Shown here: piece after piece, positions 15,254-22,779 of the stretch
How positions within the stretch are numbered: position 1 is the first letter of the stretch
Layout: every line of letters begins with the position of its first letter
NCBI GenBank assembly: GCA_947630375.1
Contig: CANRHH010000021.1
Location: forward strand, 1-42,800
Source of the DNA: an uncultured Oscillospiraceae bacterium
GTDB taxonomy: Bacteria > Bacillota > Clostridia > Oscillospirales > Oscillospiraceae
Length of the DNA: 42,800 bases
Direction: 5' to 3'
The notes under the pieces: model-generated
Databases searched by the model: none
Told to the model about the DNA's origin: nothing
What the model saw: the letters and a program-made list of their open reading frames with translations, nothing else
Made by a program: the position numbers and the translations under genes

Positions 15254-17494
15254 ATGGCCAAGAAAAAAGAACCTGAAAAGAAACAATTCAATAATCCCAA
15301 TGTGGTGGGGCTGCGGGCCGAGGTGCTGGAGCAGCCCATCACCGAGACCCTGGAGACCAACTTCATGCCCTACGCCATGTCGGTGATCGTCTCCCGGGCC
15401 ATTCCGGAGATCGACGGCTTCAAGCCCTCCCACCGGAAGCTCCTGTACACCATGTTCAAGATGGGGCTGCTCACCGGGGCCCGGACCAAGAGCGCCAACA
15501 TCGTGGGCCAGACCATGCGCCTCAACCCCCACGGGGACGCGGCCATCTATGAGACGATGGTCCGCCTCTCGGCGGGCTACGGGGCCCTGCTGACCCCCTT
15601 CGTGGACTCCAAGGGCAACTTCGGCAAGGTCTATTCCCGGGACATGTCCTACGCCGCCTCCCGGTACACCGAGGCCAAGCTCTCCGCCATCTGCGCTGAG
15701 GTCTTCCGGGACATCGACCGGGACACGGTGGACATGGTGGACAACTACGACGGCAGCATGAAGGAGCCCTCCCTGCTGCCTACCGCCTTTCCCAATGTGC
15801 TGGTCTCCGCCAACTCCGGCATCGCCGCCGGCATGGCCAGCCAGATCTGCGGCTTCAACCTGAACGAGGTCTGCGAGACCGCCATCGCCTTCCTGAAGGA
15901 CCCGGAGCACGACCTGCTGAGCACCATGCCCGCGCCGGACTTTCCCACCGGCGGGGAGATCGTCTATGACCGGGCGGAGATGGAGGGCATCTACCGCAGC
16001 GGCCGGGGCAGCTTCAAGGTCCGGGCCCGGTGGCGGCACCTGCCCAAGGAGCGGATCATCGAGATCTACGAGCTGCCGTATACCACCACCGCCGAGGCGG
16101 TGATCGACAAGGTGGCCGAGCTCATCAAGGCCGGCAAGCTCCGGGAGATCAACGACATGCGGGACGAGACGGACCTGAGCGGCCTGCGCCTGGCCATCGA
16201 TCTCAAGCGGGACGCGGACCCGGACAAGCTCATGCAGAAGCTCTTCAAGATGACGTCTCTGCAGGACGCGTTCCCCTGCAACTTCAACATCCTGGTGGCA
16301 GGCACGCCCAAGGTGATGGGGGTGCGGGAGATCCTGGAGGAGTGGACCGCCTGGCGGATGGAATGCGTCCGGCGCCGGACCTACTACGAGCTGGCCAAGA
16401 AGAAGGAAAAGCTCCATCTGCTCCAGGGCCTGGAGCAGATCCTGCTGGATATCGACAAGGCCATCGAGATCATCCGCCAGACCGAGCTGGAGAGCGAAGT
16501 GGTGCCCAACCTGATGATCGGCTTCGGCATCGACCAGGTCCAGGCGGAGTATGTGGCGGAGATCCGCCTGCGCAACATCAACCGGGAGTACATCCTCAAG
16601 CGCACCGCCGAGACCAAGGAGCTGGAGCGGGAGATCCGGGACCTGGAGGACGTGCTTGCCAGCCGCCGCCGCATCAAGAGCATCATCATCGACGAGCTGA
16701 AGCAGATCATCAAAAAATACCCCAGTCCCCGGAAAACCGGCATCATCCATGTGGATGAGATCGAGGAGCTGCCCGAGAGCGAGCAGGTGGAGGATTATCC
16801 CGTGTCCCTGTTCCTGTCCCGGGAGGGCTATTTCAAGAAGATCACCGCCCAGTCTCTGCGCATGAGCGCCGAGCAGAAATACAAGGAGGGGGACGGCCTG
16901 CGCCTGCGGCTGGAGTCCTCCAACCGGCACGAGCTGCTGGTGCTGACGGACCGGCAGCAGATCTATAAGACCCGCGTCAGCGAGTTTGAGGACACCAAGG
17001 CCTCCGCTCTGGGGACCTATCTGCCCGCCAAGCTCCAGATGGACGAGGGGGAGAACGTGCTGTCGATCGTGGACCCGGGGGACTACAGGAAAGACCTGCT
17101 GCTGGTCTTTGAAAACGGCAAGATCGCCCGGGTGAGCCTCTCGGCCTATGAGACCAAGACCAACCGGAAAAAGCTGGTCAACGCCTATTCGGACAAGAGC
17201 CCTTTGGTCTCCGTGCTGCTGTTGGAGGAGGAGAAGGACGTGGTCTGCTATGCCAGCGACGACCGGGCCCTGCTCTTCAACAGCTCCCTGCTCCAGCCCA
17301 AGACCAGCCGGAGCACCCAGGGCGTGGCGGTCATGAGTCTGAAGGCCCGGCGGACGCTGCTGCGGGCCCTGCCTCTGGCCGAGAGCGGGATCCGGAACGT
17401 CTCCCGGTACCGGGTCCGCTCCGTTCCGGCGGCGGGGGCGCTGCTCAAGCCGGAGGACCGGGAGGAGCAGCAGCTGTCGCTGATGGAGGAATGA
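15254..17494 (+). CDS. parC: Divergent type IIA topoisomerase A subunit (ParC/GyrA-like)
   Basis: This 746-residue DNA breakage-reunion subunit has a winged-helix active site with Arg137-Tyr138 in SRYTEAKLS, Tyr138 being the nucleophile. The quinolone-determining helix reads NPHGDAAIYET (91-101). The E. coli ParC Ser80/GyrA Ser83 position is Ala96, while the acidic residue is kept as Glu100. A coiled-coil tower follows (about 375-480). A C-terminal region of about 240 residues has repeated basic motifs but no clear GyrA box (QRRGGKG), which fits ParC-like rather than gyrase function. It is in an operon with the ATPase subunit and a zinc-ribbon membrane protein. Confidence 0.86.
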   Translation: MAKKKEPEKKQFNNPNVVGLRAEVLEQPITETLETNFMPYAMSVIVSRAIPEIDGFKPSHRKLLYTMFKMGLLTGARTKSANIVGQTMRLNPHGDAAIYETMVRLSAGYGALLTPFVDSKGNFGKVYSRDMSYAASRYTEAKLSAICAEVFRDIDRDTVDMVDNYDGSMKEPSLLPTAFPNVLVSANSGIAAGMASQICGFNLNEVCETAIAFLKDPEHDLLSTMPAPDFPTGGEIVYDRAEMEGIYRSGRGSFKVRARWRHLPKERIIEIYELPYTTTAEAVIDKVAELIKAGKLREINDMRDETDLSGLRLAIDLKRDADPDKLMQKLFKMTSLQDAFPCNFNILVAGTPKVMGVREILEEWTAWRMECVRRRTYYELAKKKEKLHLLQGLEQILLDIDKAIEIIRQTELESEVVPNLMIGFGIDQVQAEYVAEIRLRNINREYILKRTAETKELEREIRDLEDVLASRRRIKSIIIDELKQIIKKYPSPRKTGIIHVDEIEELPESEQVEDYPVSLFLSREGYFKKITAQSLRMSAEQKYKEGDGLRLRLESSNRHELLVLTDRQQIYKTRVSEFEDTKASALGTYLPAKLQMDEGENVLSIVDPGDYRKDLLLVFENGKIARVSLSAYETKTNRKKLVNAYSDKSPLVSVLLLEEEKDVVCYASDDRALLFNSSLLQPKTSRSTQGVAVMSLKARRTLLRALPLAESGIRNVSRYRVRSVPAAGALLKPEDREEQQLSLMEE

Positions 17495-17545
17495 GGAGGG
17501 CCGGCCTGCCGGCCCGGGCATCGACGCGTTGAAAGGAAAAATATC

Positions 17546-18436
17546 ATGCAACAAAACGGGCAAGTATCCAAAAAGCTCCTTCTCCTGCACAAGGTATTGA
17601 AATACCTGCTGATCGTGCTGGGCTGTGCCATATACGGCGTGGGCTTTCAGTTTTTCATGTTCCCCAATTCCATCGTCTCCGGCGGGGTGACGGGTGTGTC
17701 CATGATCATCAACGCCTTCACCCATTTCCCGGTGGGCGTGATGACCATCCTCATGAACATCCCCCTGTTCGTCGTCGCCTGGCGGCACTTCGGGCTGGAC
17801 TTCCTGCTGGGCTCCGCCGTAGGGATGACGGTCTCCTCCGTCTTTGTGGACCTGTTCGCCATGACGGATATCGTCCTCACCAACGACCCCATGCTGGCCT
17901 GCATCATCGGCGGGGTCATCAAGGGCGCGGGCCTGGGCATCATCTACTATGTGGGCGCCACCGCCGGCGGCGTGGATATCGTGGCCAAGATGATCCGGCA
18001 GAAAAAGCCCTATATCAATTTCGGCACCATTTTGCTGATCATCGACGTGATCATCATTTTGATCTATGCCGTGATCCTGAACAAGTACGAGAGCGCCATG
18101 TACTCCATCATCGCCATGTTCGTGGTCAGCAAGGTCATTGACCTGGCCCTCTACGGATTTGACAATTCCTCCCTGTGCTACATCATCAGCGAGAAGAGCG
18201 AGGAGCTCATCGACGCCATCACCTCCGGCAGCCTGCACCGGGGCGTCACCATCCTGGAAGGGGAGGGGGCCTATTCCCGCCAGCACAAGGAGATCATTAT
18301 GTGCGTCATCAAGCGGACCCAGATCGCCGAGCTGCGCCGCCTGGTCCGGCGGATGGACGAACATGCCTTCTTCGTGGTGACCGACGCGAAAAACGTTTTC
18401 GGCAAGGGCTTTGAGGATATCTCCGAGGTAAAGTAG
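17546..18436 (+). CDS. YitT family membrane protein (DUF161 plus DUF2179)
   Basis: This 296-residue protein has five or six membrane spans over about residues 18-200 (DUF161). They include NSIVSGGVTGVSMIIN and GIIYYVGATAGGVDIVAKMI, the family's glycine-rich repeats. A cytoplasmic DUF2179 domain (about 215-290) has the GVTILEGEGAYS motif. YitT proteins are abundant in Firmicutes and their role is not established. GAAAGGAA precedes ATG 17546. It is 51 nt after the topoisomerase A subunit and 3 nt before the lipoprotein gene, so it may belong to either unit. Confidence 0.88.
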   Translation: MQQNGQVSKKLLLLHKVLKYLLIVLGCAIYGVGFQFFMFPNSIVSGGVTGVSMIINAFTHFPVGVMTILMNIPLFVVAWRHFGLDFLLGSAVGMTVSSVFVDLFAMTDIVLTNDPMLACIIGGVIKGAGLGIIYYVGATAGGVDIVAKMIRQKKPYINFGTILLIIDVIIILIYAVILNKYESAMYSIIAMFVVSKVIDLALYGFDNSSLCYIISEKSEELIDAITSGSLHRGVTILEGEGAYSRQHKEIIMCVIKRTQIAELRRLVRRMDEHAFFVVTDAKNVFGKGFEDISEVK

Positions 18437-18439
18437 ACC

Positions 18440-19564
18440 ATGATGAGACGGTTCACCGCGCTCCTGCTGGCCGCCGCGCTGGGGCTGTGCCTGTGCGGCT
18501 GCGGCAGTGTTTTTGACAGGGAATATGTGGTGGAGAGCGCGTATATCCCGGCGGCCCAGCCCGGCGCCGGGGACAGCGCCTCCATTTCGGTGGATTCCTT
18601 CAGCAAGCTCAAGCAGACGCTGTTGGATATGGTCTCCGCCGGGGAGAGCGAGCGCCGGCTGACCTTTGACACGGCCTACGCGGGCGACGTGCCCGCGGAT
18701 ATGGCCAGCGCCTGCTGGGAGGTGCGCACCCAGGACGCACTCTGCGCCTACTGCGTGGAAAACATCGCCTATGAGCTGAGCCAGATCGTCACCTATTACG
18801 AGGCCACCGTCACCGTCAGCTACAGCGGCATGGTCCCGGCGGCCCGGGACATCCTGCACCTGCAGTATGCCACCGGTTTAGAGGACGTGATCAAAAAGGC
18901 GGTGGAGCAGGGGCAGAACCGGCTGGCGGTGCTGATCAGCCGCAGCTCCTACAGCGCCGAGGACATGGAGCTGCTGGTCAGCCGGATCTACCGGGAGGAG
19001 CCGCGCATGGCGCCCCGGGAGCCCGGCGTGAGCGTGAACCTGTTCAGCGGCACGGGGACCCAGCGCCTGTATGAGATCAACCTGCGGTACGGCCTGACAG
19101 CCCAGGAGCTTGAAAACCGGAAGGCGGAGATGACCCAGGTCCTGGAGAGCTTTGCCGCCCAGGCCGGGGAAGAGACGGACCGGACCGCCCGGGCCCTGGC
19201 CGCGCTGGAATATCTGGCCGGCTCCTGCCTGTATGAGGAGGACGGCCAGGCCGACAGCATTTATTCCGCCCTGGTCCAGGGCCGCGCCGGCAGCGAAGGG
19301 ATGGCGCTGGCCTATGTGGAGCTGTGCGCCAGTCTGGATGTGCCGTGCCAGATCGTCTACGGCCAGCGGAACTGGCAGGATTACTGCTGGAACATCGTGC
19401 AGCTGGACGGGGACTATTACCATGTGGACCCGGCCCTGTGCGCGGCCTACGGCCCGGAGTGGACCTTCCTGTTGGGGGACGAGGACGTGTGGGGCGTCTA
19501 CCGCTGGGACACCGCCTCCTATCCCGCCTGCGGCGGGCCCTTGAGCTACGGGAACCCGGGGTGA
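18440..19564 (+). CDS. Lipoprotein with a degenerate transglutaminase-like domain
   Basis: This 374-residue protein starts with a lipoprotein signal (positive MMRR, hydrophobic core, LCGC with lipidated Cys21). The C-terminal third follows the transglutaminase-core pattern: a GSEGMALAYVELCASLDVPC helix, then a YCWNIVQLDGDYYHVDP strand pair. The catalytic Cys position is Ser285 and the His position before WN is Tyr315; only the Asp (Asp330, HVDP) remains. It therefore looks non-enzymatic, perhaps a binding or scaffolding form of the fold. The middle domain is not recognised. It follows the YitT gene by 3 nt, which suggests co-transcription. ATG 18443 is an alternative start. Confidence 0.72.
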   Translation: MMRRFTALLLAAALGLCLCGCGSVFDREYVVESAYIPAAQPGAGDSASISVDSFSKLKQTLLDMVSAGESERRLTFDTAYAGDVPADMASACWEVRTQDALCAYCVENIAYELSQIVTYYEATVTVSYSGMVPAARDILHLQYATGLEDVIKKAVEQGQNRLAVLISRSSYSAEDMELLVSRIYREEPRMAPREPGVSVNLFSGTGTQRLYEINLRYGLTAQELENRKAEMTQVLESFAAQAGEETDRTARALAALEYLAGSCLYEEDGQADSIYSALVQGRAGSEGMALAYVELCASLDVPCQIVYGQRNWQDYCWNIVQLDGDYYHVDPALCAAYGPEWTFLLGDEDVWGVYRWDTASYPACGGPLSYGNPG

Positions 19565-19581
19565 AAAGGCGGATTTGACTC

Positions 19582-19609
19582 TTGACAACAGGGCAATTTG
19601 TGGTAAAAT
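19582..19609 (+). promoter_or_regulatory. Promoter of the tRNA pair
   Basis: TTGACA (19582-19587), a 16-nt spacer and TAAAAT (19604-19609) lie immediately before tRNA-Gly, 14 nt from its first base. This is typical of tRNA promoters with very short 5' leaders. Confidence 0.65.
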
Positions 19610-19622
19610 ACAAATTGCTGAC

Positions 19623-19698
19623 GCGGGCATAGCTCATCCGGTAGAGCGCCACCTTGCCAAGGTGGAGGTAGCGAGTTCGAGCCTCGTTGCCCGCTCCA
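19623..19698 (+). tRNA. tRNA-Gly (anticodon GCC)
   Basis: The acceptor stem GCGGGCA (19623-19629) pairs with TGCCCGC (19688-19694), followed by discriminator T and an encoded CCA. The anticodon stem CCACC/GGTGG encloses TTGCCAA, giving anticodon GCC. The T-loop has GTTCGAG. All arms are intact. Confidence 0.95.
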
Positions 19699-19699
19699 C

Positions 19700-19735
19700 A
19701 AAAAGCCTATTGCGTATGCAATAGGCTTTTTCCTT
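19700..19735 (+). terminator. Terminator after tRNA-Gly
   Basis: AAAAGCCTATTGC (19701-19713) pairs with GCAATAGGCTTTT (19718-19730), followed by further T. It lies in the 41-nt gap between the two tRNA genes, so tRNA-Leu may need read-through or its own start. Confidence 0.7.
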
Positions 19736-19739
19736 TTCC

Positions 19740-19822
19740 GCGGGTATGGTGGAATTGGCAGACACGCTGGATTTAGGTTCCAGTGGGCAACCGTGGGAGT
19801 TCGAGTCTCCCTACCCGCACCA
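19740..19822 (+). tRNA. tRNA-Leu (anticodon TAG)
   Basis: The acceptor GCGGGTA (19740-19746) pairs with TACCCGC (19812-19818), then A and an encoded CCA (19820-19822). The anticodon stem CTGGA/TCCAG encloses TTTAGGT, giving anticodon TAG. The extra arm and GTTCGAG T-loop are present; length and D-loop fit a class II leucine tRNA. Confidence 0.94.
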
Positions 19823-19863
19823 GAAAAAAGCCAGTCGCAAAGCGACTGGCTTTTTTCTGGTGC
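19817..19863. terminator. Perfect 22-bp palindrome including the tRNA-Leu CCA end
   Basis: Bases 19817-19838 and 19842-19863 are perfect reverse complements around an AAA loop. The left arm begins inside the tRNA acceptor (GCACCA), and the right arm ends in TGGTGC at the start of the tandem repeat. The T run makes it a plausible terminator. A homologous 21-bp version lies at 38422-38466 beside a tRNA fragment. Confidence 0.8.
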
Positions 19864-20270
19864 CGCCGCTATCGCGGCGGGAAGATCCGCTTCGCTCAAA
19901 TTTTGCGAGAGGGGCATACCCTCCCCTCTCGCGCTCACCCCATGCGGAGCTTAAGGCTTTCATGGGGGCCCTAAGGGGGCGCCGTTTCTGGTGCCGCCGC
20001 TTCGCGGCGGGAAGATCCGCTTCGCTCAAATTTTGCGAGAGGGGCATACCCTCCCCTCTCGCGCTCGCCCCATGCGGAACTTATGGCTTTCATGGAGATC
20101 CCAGGGCGGCCGTTTCTGGTGCCGCCGCTTCGCGGCGGGAAGATCCGCTTCGCTCAAATTTTGCGAGAGGGGCATACCCTCCCCTCTCGCGCTCGCCCCA
20201 TGCGGAACTTATGGCTTTCATGGGGGCCCTAAGGGGGCGCTGTTTCTGGTGCCGCCGCGAAGCGGCGGCT
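19854..20270. repeat. Three-and-a-bit tandem copies of a ~130-bp repeat
   Basis: Units begin TTTCTGGTGCCGCCGC at 19854, 19985, 20113 and (partial) 20243, giving lengths 131, 128 and 130. Each full unit holds two hairpins: CCGCCGC/GCGGCGG, and GCGAGAGGGG paired with CCCCTCTCGC. Each ends with a segment containing ATGGCTTTCATG or a close variant. Units differ by scattered substitutions, so they are not an assembly duplication. Open frames cross the array in several phases but none has family character. The stretch between tRNA-Leu and the lipoprotein gene (19823-20291) holds nothing else. The CCGCCGC-GGCACCAGAA part recurs near 37886-37911 and 38413-38430. Confidence 0.9.
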
Positions 20271-20291
20271 TATCCGAAATATAAGATCTCC

Positions 20292-22469
20292 TTACCCGTA
20301 CTGTTCCGCCAGGTACAGCGAGACCCGGGACTGGATCAGGGCGGCGGCGTCCTCGGCGGACTTGTCGCCGGAGAAGAAGGACCCGGCGCTGTCCATCACG
20401 ATAGCCAGCACCTCCCGGTCACAGGGGCAAAGGCAGTCCGCCCGGGTCACCAGGCCCCGGATAAAATCCTCCATATCCGGCCGGATGCTGTCCGGCTTGA
20501 TATGAATATCCCCGTTAGGTGAACATTCCGTAACACCCGGGAGATTCTCCCGGGCGAAAGCCGCCCAGGTCTCCAGGCACCAGTCCAGCATATCGCTGCG
20601 GATGGGGAAGCAGCCATACAGGCGGCTCTGGTTGTCCTTTTGCAGGAGGAATTTATAAAATTCCCATACGCCGTTTTGGCGCGTGCCGGAGGAGGACATC
20701 CCTAAGCGTATTTCAGGCAGCAGGGCCACGCCGCTGCCGGTGTTCGTGGGAAAGCCCACAAACTGCGCCTCGCCGCCAAGGACCTTGTCATACCAGGAGA
20801 TCTGGCTGACAGCAATGGAGCCAAAGCAATCCAGACCGGCCTGTTGCTTTCCCTGATAGGCCGCGTAGAGAGTTCCTTCCTGGCTTCCGTCCAGCACCAC
20901 CTCTTCGGGCAGCCGGGCGGCAAACTCCAGCATCCGGGCAAAGGTCTCCGTGTCAAAATGGCAGCTGTGGGTCTCCTCGGAGTACAGCTCCTCCTTCATA
21001 AAGCACAGAACACAGTTCAAAAAATCCTCTTTGGTGGCGGTGCTGCCCACCAGCGCGGTGGGAGGCAGCTCCTCCGCCAGCCGGAAAAAGTCCTCCACCG
21101 TCCAGGAGGTCCCGACAACAGACCGGTCGCCGAGCATGGTGACCAGACGGAACGCGGGGACAAACTCATACAGGCCGCCTTTATATTCCATCAGCCGGAC
21201 CGCGCTGGGGATCAGGTCGCCGTAGTCCAGGTCGGGGTCATTCTCGAAGAACGGCTTTATGTCCTGCAGCAGGCCCCGCTGGGCCAGCTGCCGTGCGCTG
21301 AAGTTGGACAGCTCGTACAGGTCCGGCGCCTGGCCCGCGGCGATGTCCGCCCCCATCCGGGTCAGCCCCAGATCGGCGCCGTATTCGTCATAATCCGCGT
21401 AATCCCGGATCTCGATGACATAGTGGGGGTTGGCCGCGTTAAAGAGCTCCACCGCCAGCTGCAGGGAGGCATTCGCCTCATACGCAGCCAGAGTCAGGGT
21501 CTCCACCTCTCCGTCCTCCACCGGCGTCCAGACTGTGGGCTGGCCCCGCTGAATGGAGAAGATCCGTTCCCCGTCCAGCCGGATCAGCCCCTTCGTCTCC
21601 AGGCCGCTGGTGAGAACGTTGATCTCCGCCGTACATGCGCCGGTTTTGTAGTCATAGGCATAGAGGACTTGCCCCAGGCCGGCCAGGATGGAGTCCTCTT
21701 CCCAGGGATAAAAACGGACGAACTTGGTGCCGGTGGTATAGGACCCCAGCTGGTTCAGAGCGGCGTCAAATTCGACGATCTGCGTGGGGCTGTTGGACTG
21801 GACGGCGTCCTGCTCGTTCTGGGAGCCGCCGTACTGGATGTACAGGAAGCCTCCGCCGGGGAGGGGCAGCAGTTCCGCCCCGCGCCGGTAGTCCCCCAGA
21901 TTCCGGAGCAGATTTCCTTCCCCGTCGGCGGCATAGAGCCTGCTGTCGGTGAGGAAAAGGTAGTTTTCGCCCACCGGGAGAAAATCAGAGATATAGTCGT
22001 TCTGCCAGATGGCCGGGTCCGGATAGACGGTCTCCGCCCCGCCCAGGATCTCGTATTGGCCCTGCTCATTCAGAGACAGGACCCGCAGGGTCCCATCCGG
22101 GGCGACGGCTATGTCCTCGGCCGCGTTCCCGAACCCGGAAAGGGACTCGATCTCCAAGGTCTCCGGGTCCAGGGAGTAGAAGGAAGCGTGTCTGTCCCGG
22201 TCAAGTCCGTAAAAGTAGATCCCGTTTTCATTCCCCACAGCGTCCGTCAGGCTGATGTCCTGGTCCGGCATGACCAGAGTCTCGCTTTTGACCCGCGCCC
22301 CCCGCTCCTCGGGCAGCTGGGCCGTCACCTCTTTCCTGCTGGACTCCAAAGGATCTGAACGGGTTTCCGGGGCGCTGTCTTTGCAGCCGCTGATACCAAG
22401 GGCCAGAAGCGCGGTAAGAATCAGGATAGATACCGGGCGGGTTCTCTTTCGGATCCGCTTTTTTGTCAT
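20292..22469 (-). CDS. Lipoprotein: beta-propeller-like domain fused to a family 1 solute-binding domain
   Basis: This 725-residue exported protein has a strong lipoprotein signal (KKRIRKRTR, hydrophobic core, GISGC with Cys29). Residues about 55-325 have repeated short strands with Asp/Gly turns (FYSLDPETLEI, YAADGEGNLLRNLGD, YAYDYKTG), suggesting a propeller. Residues about 330-725 resemble extracellular solute-binding proteins of sugar ABC transporters (LQLAVELFNAANPHYVIEIRDY, YKGGLYEFVPAF, FLNCVLCFMKEE). No permease or ATPase is adjacent. Instead the gene is divergent from a hybrid kinase with binding-protein sensor domains, so a ligand-presenting role is possible. ATG 22469 is preferred over the upstream TTG 22517. 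Confidence 0.72.
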   Translation of the reverse strand: MTKKRIRKRTRPVSILILTALLALGISGCKDSAPETRSDPLESSRKEVTAQLPEERGARVKSETLVMPDQDISLTDAVGNENGIYFYGLDRDRHASFYSLDPETLEIESLSGFGNAAEDIAVAPDGTLRVLSLNEQGQYEILGGAETVYPDPAIWQNDYISDFLPVGENYLFLTDSRLYAADGEGNLLRNLGDYRRGAELLPLPGGGFLYIQYGGSQNEQDAVQSNSPTQIVEFDAALNQLGSYTTGTKFVRFYPWEEDSILAGLGQVLYAYDYKTGACTAEINVLTSGLETKGLIRLDGERIFSIQRGQPTVWTPVEDGEVETLTLAAYEANASLQLAVELFNAANPHYVIEIRDYADYDEYGADLGLTRMGADIAAGQAPDLYELSNFSARQLAQRGLLQDIKPFFENDPDLDYGDLIPSAVRLMEYKGGLYEFVPAFRLVTMLGDRSVVGTSWTVEDFFRLAEELPPTALVGSTATKEDFLNCVLCFMKEELYSEETHSCHFDTETFARMLEFAARLPEEVVLDGSQEGTLYAAYQGKQQAGLDCFGSIAVSQISWYDKVLGGEAQFVGFPTNTGSGVALLPEIRLGMSSSGTRQNGVWEFYKFLLQKDNQSRLYGCFPIRSDMLDWCLETWAAFARENLPGVTECSPNGDIHIKPDSIRPDMEDFIRGLVTRADCLCPCDREVLAIVMDSAGSFFSGDKSAEDAAALIQSRVSLYLAEQYG

Positions 22470-22533
22470 GGCGTTTGTCCGTCCTTCTTTTGTGATCAAA
22501 AATTTTTTGCGGGTCAACTTCTGTTCTGCTTAC

Positions 22534-22562
22534 AGAATAGGCCGCGATCGCTTTCCCGTCAA
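22534..22562 (-). promoter_or_regulatory. Promoter of the propeller/solute-binding lipoprotein gene
   Basis: On minus, TTGACG (22562-22557), 17 nt and TATTCT (22539-22534) lie 65 nt upstream of the ATG. This is one of two back-to-back promoters in the 310-nt divergent region. Confidence 0.65.
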
Positions 22563-22577
22563 CCGGTTCGGACTATA

Positions 22578-22595
22578 TTTAAGAATTTTTAAGAA
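22578..22595. repeat. Tandem TTTAAGAA boxes between divergent promoters
   Basis: TTTAAGAA occurs at 22578-22585 and again at 22588-22595, a 10-bp period. They lie 15 nt upstream of the lipoprotein gene's -35. The pair could be a response-regulator or activator site, or an AT-rich UP element. I see nothing else in the region besides the two promoters. Confidence 0.45.
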
Positions 22596-22684
22596 AAAAC
22601 GGGCGCCCTTCAGCTCCTCCGTAACGAATACGGTGGAGGTCCAGGCCGCGCTGAAAAAACCCTTTTGTCGGGCGTCGATTTATC

Positions 22685-22712
22685 TTGCATCTGAGGAATT
22701 TTTCAGTATAAT
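22685..22712 (+). promoter_or_regulatory. Promoter of the hybrid kinase gene
   Basis: TTGCAT (22685-22690), 16 nt and the perfect TATAAT (22707-22712) stand 67 nt upstream of the kinase ATG. Confidence 0.65.
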
Positions 22713-22779
22713 ATAGAAGATATCATGTTGACCGCCGTGTGAAACCGCCGGATTGCCCCCCAAGAGGAGAGAAGAAACC

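Noticed and set aside
14906-18859. A 1317-codon open frame antisense to the topoisomerase and YitT genes
   Set aside because: It is a product of GC-rich third positions in the real genes. It has low-complexity composition (rich in His, Gln, Gly, Pro), no domain, and crosses several intergenic regions.
19854-20270. CRISPR array
   Set aside because: Units are about 130 bp with no unique spacers between them, and no cas genes are nearby.
19746-20522. A 258-codon frame beginning inside tRNA-Leu and running through the tandem repeat
   Set aside because: It translates a tRNA, a terminator and repeat units and then the antisense of a lipoprotein gene. The peptide repeats only mirror the DNA repeat.
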